A stretch of 8,405 nucleotides of DNA from an uncultured Bacilli bacterium (GCA_948497845.1 CAOOMX010000046.1:1-8405); one strand, 5' to 3'. Positions 1 through 6,976 are shown, numbered from the stretch's first letter. Program-made: numbers and translations. Notes: generated by a model from the sequence alone, not told the origin.

Positions 1-740
1 ATCCAGATTTTGAAGAAGTAAGTCCTGAATTAACTTGGACTCACTATAACGAGTTAATAATAATTAAAGATGATGCTAAAAGAAAATTCTATGAAAAAGA
101 ATGCATTAATTCACATTGGAGTGTAAGAGAACTACAACGACAGCTGGATACTTCATTATATGAAAGATTATTGCTTTCAGATGGTAAGCCGAACAAAGAA
201 AAAGTTTTAGAGTTATCTAAAAAAGGACAAGTATTATTTAAGCCTAGTGATTTAATTAAAGAACCTTATGTATTCGAATTTTTGGGTATTAAAGAACAAA
301 AACCTTTACTTGAAAAAGATTTGGAGTATAAATTGATTAAACATATTGAAGATTTCTTACTAGAACTTGGAAAAGGATTTATGTTTGTTGGTAGTCAACA
401 AAGAATAACCCTTAATAATACTAATTATTATGTCGATATGGTTTTCTATAATAAATTTTTAAAGTCTTATGTACTAATTGATTTAAAAATGAACAATTTA
501 AAAGCAGAAAATTTAGGACAAATGAATTTATATCTTAACTATTATGAGCAAGTTGTAAATGATGAAAATGATAACAAGCCGATTGGAATTATATTATGTA
601 CAGAAAAAGATAATGTAATGATGGAATTTGCTTTAAATGGTATTTCAAACAATTTATTTACTTCAACATACACATATTATATTCCAGATAAAGAACAATT
701 AATAAGTGAAGTAGAAAAAGTTTTAAACGATAAGGAGTGA
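1..740 (+). CDS. PDDEXK nuclease family protein, YhcG/DUF1016 type (5' end outside window)
   Basis: The reading frame is already open at base 3 and runs to TGA at 738-740, so only the C-terminal part (about 245 residues) is present. The first residues (LTWTHYNELI, then WSVRELQRQLD) match the N-terminal DUF1016 helical domain of YhcG-like proteins. The rest matches their PD-(D/E)XK nuclease domain: an Asp in YVDMVFYN (codon 435-437), the IDLK motif (480-488), then GQMNLYLNYY, with a conserved LEYKLI..FLLELG helix upstream. Members are predicted DNA nucleases and are often found near restriction-modification or other defence genes. Their exact role is not settled. A TTG at 171 has no convincing ribosome binding site and lies inside the conserved domain, so it is not the start. 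The gene is followed after 9 bases by a small gene whose ribosome binding site overlaps its 3' end, suggesting an operon. Confidence 0.9.
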   Translation, partial: PDFEEVSPELTWTHYNELIIIKDDAKRKFYEKECINSHWSVRELQRQLDTSLYERLLLSDGKPNKEKVLELSKKGQVLFKPSDLIKEPYVFEFLGIKEQKPLLEKDLEYKLIKHIEDFLLELGKGFMFVGSQQRITLNNTNYYVDMVFYNKFLKSYVLIDLKMNNLKAENLGQMNLYLNYYEQVVNDENDNKPIGIILCTEKDNVMMEFALNGISNNLFTSTYTYYIPDKEQLISEVEKVLNDKE

Positions 741-749
741 AAAAGCAAT

Positions 750-1061
750 ATGAAATTACAAGAATTGGATAGATTAAGAGATTTAGTTATTAGATCAGAA
801 ATAAAGCAGACTGATACTCTAGAAGAAATGGTTTTTAAGGCATATCTAAAACATGAAAATTTAAAAGATACGGCAAAGGAAATAAACGAATTAAATTTTA
901 GGGATAATAACGGTGAATTAATTAGAACTTCATCAGAGGAAATTTCTGAAATTATAAAAGATAAAAATAATAGGCAAGTCATAAAAGATAAAGAACTTTA
1001 TGACTATGTGAAGTCAACTTTTAGTGCTAATAAAAGAAAAGCTATGAAAAGATGGGGATAA
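750..1061 (+). CDS. small hypothetical protein (103 aa), possibly DNA-binding
   Basis: The ATG at 750 follows AAGGAG at 732-737, inside the end of the upstream nuclease gene, so the two are probably translated from one mRNA. I do not recognise a named family. The protein is hydrophilic, has no membrane segment and ends in a basic stretch (NKRKAMKRWG). Residues about 27-70 (VFKAYLKHENLKDTAKEINEL, then TSSEEISEIIKD) look like two helix-turn-helix-like pairs, as in small proteins that recognise DNA on mobile elements. This is an impression from helix pattern only. It could regulate the nuclease gene or be its partner, or it could be unrelated cargo. No terminator is evident in the 44 bases before the next gene. 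Confidence 0.7.
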   Translation: MKLQELDRLRDLVIRSEIKQTDTLEEMVFKAYLKHENLKDTAKEINELNFRDNNGELIRTSSEEISEIIKDKNNRQVIKDKELYDYVKSTFSANKRKAMKRWG

Positions 1062-1105
1062 AAATAATTAATTTTAAAAACTTTATTATATGAGGAGGAA
1101 ATAAA

Positions 1106-2035
1106 ATGAGATTATATATAACATATACAAAAAATAGTTTTACAGAAAAGCAAATTCAAGAATTAAATCAAGTGGGAGAACTTATCTTTTTGGAAGATAC
1201 TTTTGATTTAGATAAAGCTCCATATTTAACAGACGAAGAAGAGAAAATATTAGTGGTAGATCCTGATTGGTATAACTGGGATATTAATGCTAGTCATTTA
1301 AGTAAAATTAAGAATTTAAAAGGCGTTTGTTTATCAACGACTGCATTTGATTGGATAGATTTAGATTATTGTAAAAATAATAATATCGTTGTATGCAATA
1401 TACCAAAATATTCAACTGATTCAGTTGCTGAATATGGAATATTTCTTATGATGTGCCTAGCAAAGAAATTTCCAATTCAAGCAAAGACAGATTATAAAAT
1501 GGATTATTCACAATATATGTTAACGACTGAAATAAGAAATAAAACAGCTGGTATTATTGGACTTGGTACAATAGGCTCTAAAATAGCTGATATGTGTCAA
1601 GCATTAGGTATGAATGTTATTTATTGGAATAGAAGTGAAAAACAAAATAGTTATAGAAAAGTTGATTTAGAAACTATATTTAAAGAAGCAGATTTTATTT
1701 TTTCAGCATTTGCTACAAATGCTGAAAAAAGTAAATTAATTACAGATGATTTAATCAATGCAATGAATGGTAATGCGTTTATTAATGTAGTTAATAATCC
1801 TAGAGAATTATATAATCATGATTTACTTCTTAATAGAGCTGAAAAAGAAGAAATAAGCTATGCTTTTGAATTGTATGGTAATGAGAAAAAGATGTATGAC
1901 TACAAAGGAAATGTTATGGCAACAGCTCCTTATGCGTTTTATACAAAAGAAGCAATTGATAGATTAGTTGCAATATGGTGTGATAATGTAAATAATTTAG
2001 TAAATGATAAACCTCAAAATGTAGTGAACAAATAA
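1106..2035 (+). CDS. D-2-hydroxyacid dehydrogenase-like protein, catalytic residues apparently altered
   Basis: The ATG at 1106 follows GAGGAGG at 1092-1098. At 309 aa it has the usual length for the D-isomer-specific 2-hydroxyacid dehydrogenase family. It shows the expected order of landmarks: FDWIDLDYCKNNNIVVCN then YSTDSVAEYG of the first domain, and the NAD-binding GIIGLGTIG loop (GLGTIG at residues 152-157) of the Rossmann domain. Family members oxidise or reduce 2-hydroxy/2-oxo acids with NAD, using Arg, Glu and His. Here the Arg of the NxARG motif aligns with Asn230 (INVVNNPREL). The TPHxAFYT motif that supplies His reads TAPYAFYT (Pro275, Tyr276), so no His is there. It may be a divergent enzyme or a non-catalytic binding protein; its substrate cannot be told. 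A second copy begins at 8189 with 64 of 72 residues identical. Confidence 0.85.
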   Translation: MRLYITYTKNSFTEKQIQELNQVGELIFLEDTFDLDKAPYLTDEEEKILVVDPDWYNWDINASHLSKIKNLKGVCLSTTAFDWIDLDYCKNNNIVVCNIPKYSTDSVAEYGIFLMMCLAKKFPIQAKTDYKMDYSQYMLTTEIRNKTAGIIGLGTIGSKIADMCQALGMNVIYWNRSEKQNSYRKVDLETIFKEADFIFSAFATNAEKSKLITDDLINAMNGNAFINVVNNPRELYNHDLLLNRAEKEEISYAFELYGNEKKMYDYKGNVMATAPYAFYTKEAIDRLVAIWCDNVNNLVNDKPQNVVNK

Positions 2036-2060
2036 TAAGAAACTGTGGTCTTAATGCAAA

Positions 2061-2115
2061 ATGACAAGATGACAGTTGTTTGAGATACCCCTCACTACTA
2101 TTGTCATTTTGTCAT
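2061..2115. other. long intergenic hairpin between dehydrogenase gene and gajA
   Basis: Bases 2061-2076 pair with 2100-2115 (ATGACAAGATGACAGT against ATTGTCATTTTGTCAT) as a 16-pair stem with two G-U pairs and a 23-base loop. Each arm also contains a short direct repeat (ATGACA twice, TGTCAT twice). There is no T tract after the stem, so it is not a classic intrinsic terminator. It could be a processing or attenuation structure, or a binding site for a dimeric regulator ahead of gajA. Confidence 0.6.
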
Positions 2116-2163
2116 AAACATATTATCGATAATAAAGTATTAATGAATTAGAGGTGTTTTATA

Positions 2164-3876
2164 ATGCACATAAAAAAAGTACATATTGAAAATTTTAGGA
2201 ATTTTATTAATATTGATATTCCTTTAAAACAATATTCAACTATAGTGGGTGAAAATGATGTTGGTAAGAGTAATTTTTTAGATGCAATAAAATTATTGTT
2301 ATATAATAATTCAATACAATTCTATTCAAAACGGTTATCTTTAACTGATTTAAATTCTAGTTGTATAGAAGAATTTAGGAAAAAAATAATAGAATGTAAA
2401 GAAGAAATAAAATCTAAAATAGCTAATAAAGAGGATTTATCTGAATATTATGAATATATTCCTAAAGTTATAATAAGTATAACTTTTGTAGATGCGTCAG
2501 ATGATTATCAAAAGAAACTACTATGTGATTGGACAAATTTAGAAGAAGGAGAATTGTCCTATACAATTGAGTATTGTTTTAAACCAAAGGATAACTATGA
2601 CTTTTTAGTTACTATGGTTGCATTAATTGAACTTGATGAAAATAGCTCTATTCCAATAGAGTTATATGAATATAGTATTTACTCTAAAAACAATATGAAA
2701 GCAATAAATAGTGCAAAATATAAGAATTTTAACATAAGTATTATAAATGCTGAAAGAGATAACTTCTCAGAAAATTCTAATAAAGAATCTTATAAACTTA
2801 TAAGCTCTTTATTAGAAAAAAATTTATCTGTAAATGATAAAGGAAAGATTAATAAGGCATATAATGATTTTTTTGAAGAAATAAAAAAACTATCTTCGTA
2901 TAAAGACGTCTTTTCATATCTAAAAGATCAAAGTATAACTAACATTGATGAAATAGTTGATAATATGGAGTTATTACCAAATTTTCCAAATTTAAACACA
3001 ATTTTTACGAATATAAATATTGGCTATGGTAATGAGTTCTTATATCAAAAAGGATTAGGAAAAAGAAATTTAATTTTACTATTATTGTTATTTAGTAATT
3101 ATAATAATTCTGATAGAAGATATAATCTGATTTGTGTTGAAGAACCTGAGGCACATTTATGTGTAAACAATTTAAATATAGCATTAAGATTTATTGAAAA
3201 AAGTTTATCGGTTGAAAATCCTTTTTGCCAAACTATCATAACATCACACAATCCTAAAACCATTAACAAATTAAAATTTAAAAATGTAGTAATATTAAAA
3301 AATCATGAAGCTATAACTTTTGATGATGATACTGATATGTCAGAATATCTATCTAAAAGACAAAATTTTGATATATTAAAAATTCTTTTTGCAAATAAAT
3401 TGATTTTGGTTGAAGGCCCAACAGAAGAAATGTTTATCAATACTTTAATTAGTCTCCAAGATAAATTAAGTGATATTGAAGTTATATCAATTGGTCACAA
3501 GGGTTTTAAGACTTTTTTAGACATTTGGCTAAAAATCAACAAAGGTACAACTAAAAAAATTGGAATTGTAAGAGATTATGATAATCAGCCAAATGCAAAA
3601 AAAGAGCATGATGCTTATAATGATGATAATCAAATATTTGTTAGAACAACTGAGGGCTATACATTTGAAGATGATTTTGTTGCAACAAGTAATAATAAAG
3701 AGATTCTATCCAAATTATTTAATACTGAAGATCCATGTGATTATATGAAATCATCAAAAGCAGAATCTATGCTATTGGTTTGTGAAAAAATGTTATTTCC
3801 AATAGATGATGATAATAGAATTGAACTATCCATTCCAAAACACATTGAGGACATTTTAAATGGATTACAAGATTAG
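2164..3876 (+). CDS. gajA: Gabija anti-phage protein GajA (OLD-type ATPase + TOPRIM nuclease)
   Basis: GajA is the DNA endonuclease of the Gabija defence system; in studied systems nucleotides inhibit it and it assembles with GajB into a large complex. This 570-aa protein is close to the usual length. In order it shows the ABC-type ATPase start IENFRNF, Walker A GENDVGKS (29-36), a signature-like YQKGLGKRNLI (294-304), Walker B LICVEEPEAHL (322-332) and the TSHNP loop (360-364). The C-terminal TOPRIM domain has LVEGPTEE (Glu417, Glu421) and the metal-binding pair in VRDYDN (Asp471, Asp473), with a later SKAES segment that may supply the conserved Lys. The ATG at 2164 follows GAGGTG at 2151-2156. 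The gene overlaps gajB by 17 bases, indicating translational coupling. The reading frame is intact. Assignment rests on architecture plus the helicase neighbour; a generic OLD nuclease is the alternative. Confidence 0.92.
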   Translation: MHIKKVHIENFRNFINIDIPLKQYSTIVGENDVGKSNFLDAIKLLLYNNSIQFYSKRLSLTDLNSSCIEEFRKKIIECKEEIKSKIANKEDLSEYYEYIPKVIISITFVDASDDYQKKLLCDWTNLEEGELSYTIEYCFKPKDNYDFLVTMVALIELDENSSIPIELYEYSIYSKNNMKAINSAKYKNFNISIINAERDNFSENSNKESYKLISSLLEKNLSVNDKGKINKAYNDFFEEIKKLSSYKDVFSYLKDQSITNIDEIVDNMELLPNFPNLNTIFTNINIGYGNEFLYQKGLGKRNLILLLLLFSNYNNSDRRYNLICVEEPEAHLCVNNLNIALRFIEKSLSVENPFCQTIITSHNPKTINKLKFKNVVILKNHEAITFDDDTDMSEYLSKRQNFDILKILFANKLILVEGPTEEMFINTLISLQDKLSDIEVISIGHKGFKTFLDIWLKINKGTTKKIGIVRDYDNQPNAKKEHDAYNDDNQIFVRTTEGYTFEDDFVATSNNKEILSKLFNTEDPCDYMKSSKAESMLLVCEKMLFPIDDDNRIELSIPKHIEDILNGLQD

Positions 3877-5235
3877 TGATATTCAAGTGGCAGGTGCAGG
3901 TGCCGGCAAAACTTATTCTATGGCAGAAAAAATAATTGAGTATAGGAAAAATAACATTACTGAGGATAAAGATATAATAGTAATTACTTATACTAATTTT
4001 GCAAAGAATAATATTGAAAAAAATTTAGAAATGAGTTTAATGGCATACCAGAAAATGTTAAAATTTTAACTATACATAAGTTTCTTTTAGACTACATAAT
4101 ATATCCATATTCTAATTTGGTGTTTAACCTTGTTATAAATGATGCGTGTTCAATTCCTCTTCCAGATAATATTTCATTCAAAAATAAGAGAATTTCTGAA
4201 TTGTTGGGAAAAGGTATAATACATAATGAAAAGGTTTTTAAACAGGCAAAAAGAACATTATGTATTGGAAATAGTGATAATAAAGAATTAAAAAAGAATA
4301 AGAAAATGGTTTTAGATTTGTTTAAAGCCTCTGTATGTGCGATTTTTATTGATGAAGCACAAGATGCTGATGAAGATGTGATTGAAATAATAAAATATTT
4401 AAATAACAATGGTATTTATTTTTATATTGTTGGAGATCCAAAACAGGCAATAAAATATCCAAGCGTATTTGCAAATTTTATTAACGAAATCAAAGCAAAA
4501 GAAGTTAGGTCTTTTAATTTACAACCATTTAATAATATCACTAGAAGAATGCCTAAAATACATGTTAATATTAGTAATATTATTTGTAATGATTATCAAA
4601 AGCAAAGTACAATTTCTAAAGTTGAGGGAACAATATATTATATGTATAGTGATGATGATAATTTTAAAGAAGTCTTTGACAAATTTCAAAATCCTGAATC
4701 ATTATGTTATATAAAAAAGAAAACAGATTATTTTTTAACTGGTAAGTCTTATAAACTAGATGATGTTTTACTAAAAGAAATCCTTGTTACAAAAAATATA
4801 TCTGATGATACAGATGCTTTCATGTACGAGAAAACACAGGAATTATTTAAATACATAGAAACTTTTCAAAATGAGCAAAAAGGTTTAAACAATTTTTTAA
4901 AAAAACATGATATCATTTTATCAAAAAATGATTATGCTAAAATTATTTCATCTTTATCGTTTATGAAAGAAGATAAATATATTGTAAATACAATTGATAA
5001 AATTAAGGGTTTAGAAAAAGAAAATTGTATGTTTATTATTGATAATTCGTTGTTGGATTATTTGTTCCGTAATAAGATAGAGGAAAATAAGGAAAGAAAT
5101 TATTTATATGTTGGATTAACGAGATCATTAAATAATATGATACTTGTTATTGATATATCAACATTAAAAGACAAAACTAGAGATTATATTGATAACGAGA
5201 TGAAAAAAATATCTATCCCTTACTATGCAAAATAA
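3860..5235 (+). CDS. gajB: Gabija anti-phage protein GajB (UvrD-like helicase), split by a -1 frameshift
   Basis: GajB is a superfamily 1 helicase-like ATPase and the partner of GajA. The ATG at 3860 lies inside gajA with GAGGA at 3847-3851. The first frame gives 69 residues with Walker A GAGAGKT (residues 12-18) and motif Ia VITYTNFAKNNI, then stops at 4067-4069. The rest continues in the -1 frame, which opens right after a TGA at 4015-4017 and reads FRNEFNGIPENVKILTIHKFLL, exactly the expected continuation. It carries motif II DEAQD (4351-4365), motif III GDPKQ (4432-4446), IDKIKGLE of motif V and YVGLTRS of motif VI (from 5107), ending TAA 5233-5235. Joined at the A7 run, the product is about 458 aa, somewhat shorter than the Bacillus cereus GajB I know (about 494). 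The second part has no credible ribosome binding site. The gene may be broken, recoded, or misread at the homopolymer. Confidence 0.88.
4017..4024 (+). other. A7 run / slippery heptamer at the gajB frameshift
   Basis: Seven A residues at 4017-4023 precede TTT. In the gajB frame the codons are GAA AAA AAT, so 4018-4024 reads A AAA AAT, the X XXY YYZ layout used in -1 ribosomal frameshifting. The two frames overlap only between 4018 and 4066, so the change of frame must occur in this short interval. One extra A, from template variation or polymerase slippage, would also restore the frame. Confidence 0.7.
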
Positions 5236-5270
5236 AAAAGGTAGCTGAAAATATAATTCAACTACCTTTT
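5236..5270 (+). terminator. intrinsic terminator of the gajA-gajB operon
   Basis: Bases 5236-5249 pair with 5257-5270: AAAAGGTAG with CTACCTTTT, one C/A mismatch, then TGAA with TTCA around a 7-base loop. The stem begins at the base after the gajB stop codon and its descending arm ends in TTTT. The symmetrical A and T flanks mean it could also act on transcripts from the other side. Confidence 0.8.
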
Positions 5271-5394
5271 CAACTACCAAAATATTAAAATTCATATAAT
5301 ACTTGTTAAATTTAAGTATTTTTAATCTTATTAAAATAAAGGTAAAAGTACTTAATTAAACTTTGAAGCGCGTGAACTTTAACCGCCCCCTGAA

Positions 5395-5418
5395 GGAGCC
5401 CTTGCGGCTCCGCTTTTT
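5395..5418 (+). terminator. GC-rich hairpin with T tract, terminator-like
   Basis: GGAGCC (5395-5400) pairs perfectly with GGCTCC (5406-5411) around a CTTGC loop, followed by GC and TTTTT at 5414-5418. This is a textbook intrinsic terminator shape, yet the gajB operon already ends at 5270. It may terminate a small transcript from the preceding GC-rich bases, or be the 3' end left from a lost gene or element. Confidence 0.7.
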
Positions 5419-5437
5419 GTTGTTATGAATTAGAAGA

Positions 5438-5496
5438 GATTAAAATTTACATGAAAGAGATTAAAAAGTGTTAATTTTGATTAAAATAGGTTAATA
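5438..5496. repeat. short phased repeat GATTAAAA / NNTTAA upstream of the AlbA_2 gene
   Basis: GATTAAAA occurs at 5438-5445, 5459-5466 and 5479-5486; the first two belong to a longer repeat AGAGATTAAAA at 5435-5445 and 5456-5466. TTAA cores at 5461, 5471, 5481 and 5491 are spaced exactly 10 bases apart. The arrangement suggests a multi-site operator on one face of the helix, but the high AT content makes chance a real alternative. Confidence 0.4.
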
Positions 5497-5584
5497 AATT
5501 TGCTATCTAAATTTTGTAAATTATATGCTTAATTATATTCTAAAAAATAAACATTTTAGGTAAAATATTTCTGAGGTGAGAAAA

Positions 5585-6287
5585 TTGACTTTATCTAAAA
5601 TAAATAAAAAAATTACTCTAGAATATTTAAAAGAGCCTGAAAACTTATACTATGATCGAAAGTCAGCGAAAATTGATTTAAAATCGATTGCTAATGAAGT
5701 AATGGCATTTGCAAATGCCCAAGGTGGAATATTAGCAATTGGAATTAAAGATAATGGCGAAATTGAAGGCTTTAATAAGTATGGAATTAATAAATTAAAT
5801 GAAGCTCAAAAAATTGTAAGTTCTTATTTAAAGCCTGCCAATTTGCAATTGTGAGATAATTGAAATAAATAATGTAAAAGGCGAAAAAGATAGAGTACTT
5901 TTATATCATATTGAACCTTCTATGAGTAGAGTGATAAGAAATGCAAAGGACGAAGTATATTGTAGACAAGGTGATTCTTCTATCAAATTAACTTATGATC
6001 AAATTAGGAGTTTAGAATATGATAGAAATGAAACAAATTTTGAAAATCAAATTGTTTGGGAATCGAGTATTGAAGATATAGATAATGAAGTTGTAGAAGT
6101 TTTTAAACAGTGCAGAACAGTGCAGAACAATTCAGAATAGTGCAGAACAGTGCAGAAAATTCAGAATAGTGCAGAACAGTGCAGAACAATTCAGAATAGT
6201 GCAGAACAATTCAGAACAATTCAGAACAGTGCAGAACAACTAGATAATTATTTTTCTAATATTGATATTAATGAAGTGCAAATATAG
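5585..6287 (+). pseudogene. AlbA_2 (Schlafen-like) DNA-binding domain protein, frameshifted
   Basis: The likely start is TTG at 5585, four bases after GAGGTGAG; the GTG at 5576 lies inside that ribosome binding site. The first part contains the AlbA_2 signature: YYDRKSAKIDLKSIANEV, then AFANAQGGILAIGIKDNGEIEG. The frame stops at TGA 5852-5854, but the family pattern resumes in the +1 frame as CEIIEINN, VLLYHIEPS and VYCRQGDSSIKL (to about 5990). The shift lies within 5832-5851 and one surplus T near 5849 would explain it. The +1 frame then enters a 10-bp repeat array, meets TAG at 6138-6140 and is otherwise open to TAG 6285-6287, giving a plausible tail QLDNYFSNIDINEVQI. Proteins of this type are thought to bind nucleic acid and are common in accessory DNA. 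The domain core is split, so it is probably inactive unless the shift is a sequencing error. Confidence 0.8.
6108..6236 (+). repeat. 13-unit, 10-bp tandem repeat at the 3' end of the AlbA_2 gene
   Basis: The array is built of three variants: CAGTGCAGAA, CAATTCAGAA and TAGTGCAGAA. All units are 10 bp except the sixth (6158-6166), which has lost one base. Three units make 30 bp, encoding a 10-residue repeat such as QCRTVQNNSE. Because 10 is not a multiple of 3, each gain or loss of a unit changes the frame downstream. TAG units at 6138, 6167 and 6197 stop two of the three frames, while the third stays open to TAG 6241-6243. Confidence 0.9.
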
Positions 6288-6304
6288 AATTTCTGCTTCT
6301 GGTG

Positions 6305-6328
6305 TATAATATTAATACTTGGAGGTGA
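6305..6328 (+). promoter_or_regulatory. possible -10 box and ribosome binding site for the hydrolase remnant
   Basis: TATAAT at 6305-6310 matches the -10 consensus and GGAGGTGA at 6321-6328 is a very strong ribosome binding site 4 bases before the ATG at 6333. No good -35 box lies at the proper distance, and the -10 to ATG distance implies a very short leader. The ribosome binding site is certain; the promoter is tentative. Confidence 0.5.
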
Positions 6329-6332
6329 AAGT

Positions 6333-6925
6333 ATGAATTTTAAATTAGAAAGATTTATTGATGGGTATGTAGCAGTAGGAATCAATTATACACTTAGAAC
6401 GGATACAAATGAAGCTAGTGTATTAACGCAATCAAATGAGATAAAAGAAGCTATACCAGTTGCTGTTGAAGAAGCTAAAAAACTTGGATATAACATTGAT
6501 GAATTGCCATGGTTGGACCTTCAAGTTTCTTTATAGAAGATTGGGGGGTTTATGGATTAGATCAAGATACAGATGAATCAATGAGTGCTGCAGCAGAACT
6601 TTTTGGAATCATGGGAGGAGTAGAATTAACTTCTGAAATGATAAAAGATGGTAGCTATCAAGAATTAATGAAATCGATATCTGCTTATGCTTGGATTAAT
6701 GAAAATACAGTTCCTAGTGTGATTGCTTATGGGACGCATGATAAAGTCTGCCCTTTTAAAACCGTTAAACACTTAGTTGATGCTTTAGAAAAAAATAATG
6801 TTGATTATAAATATTTTGAAGCAACACATTCAGGACATGGTCTGCAAAATGATGATAACGTATATAAAGAATTTATGGAAACTGTTGAAGATTATTTAGA
6901 TAAATATATGCCAGTAGAAAGATAA
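6333..6925 (+). pseudogene. alpha/beta hydrolase (esterase/lipase-like), internally deleted remnant
   Basis: Two out-of-frame pieces belong to one hydrolase family. The first (6333-6536) reads GYVAVGINYTLRTDTNEAS, then SNEIKEAIPVAVEEAKKLGYNID, the segment just before the nucleophile elbow. The second, from about 6509, reads MVGPSSFFIEDWGVYGLDQ, then GTHDKVCPF and HSGHGLQND, carrying the acid (Asp, 6740-6742) and base (His, 6836-6838) of the triad. Between them the expected GxSxG strand and following helix, about 30-45 residues from memory of the family, are missing, and the frame changes at the join (about 6504-6512). The N-terminal HGG oxyanion region is also absent: translation starts abruptly at MNFKLERF. 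Without the nucleophile Ser it cannot be a working esterase. Relatives typically are secreted or cytoplasmic carboxylesterases of gut Bacillota. Confidence 0.85.
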
Positions 6926-6976
6926 GAAAAATAGAAAAAGTAAAGCCAAAATTTTCTCCGTTGATAGAAGTTTCTA

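Larger units (their letters stand above)
5271..5584. other. gene-free intergenic stretch with hairpins
   Basis: No protein-coding frame with a ribosome binding site is visible on either strand. The stretch holds a weak 7-pair hairpin (5298-5304 with 5314-5320) followed by T residues, a GC-rich island with a strong hairpin (about 5366-5413), and a TTAA-phased AT tract (5438-5496). It ends in the ribosome binding site GAGGTGAG (5573-5580) of the AlbA_2 remnant. I see no convincing promoter for that gene. Confidence 0.5.

Noticed and set aside
677..982. Open frame on the - strand, 101 codons
   Set aside because: Antisense shadow of the nuclease end and the 103-aa gene; no ribosome binding site and a low-complexity Ser/Leu/Phe-rich translation.
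4092..4409. Open frame on the - strand inside gajB
   Set aside because: Antisense to conserved helicase sequence including the DEAQD motif; no supporting signals.
4469..4714. + strand open frame of 81 codons within gajB
   Set aside because: Out-of-frame shadow of conserved GajB sequence; no ribosome binding site.
5344..5363. AAAGTACTTAATTAAACTTT as an operator palindrome
   Set aside because: Imperfect, AT-only symmetry of a kind expected by chance in this composition; no gene start nearby.
6108..6236. CRISPR array
   Set aside because: The units are only 10 bp and adjoin with no spacers; it is a tandem repeat within a coding tail.
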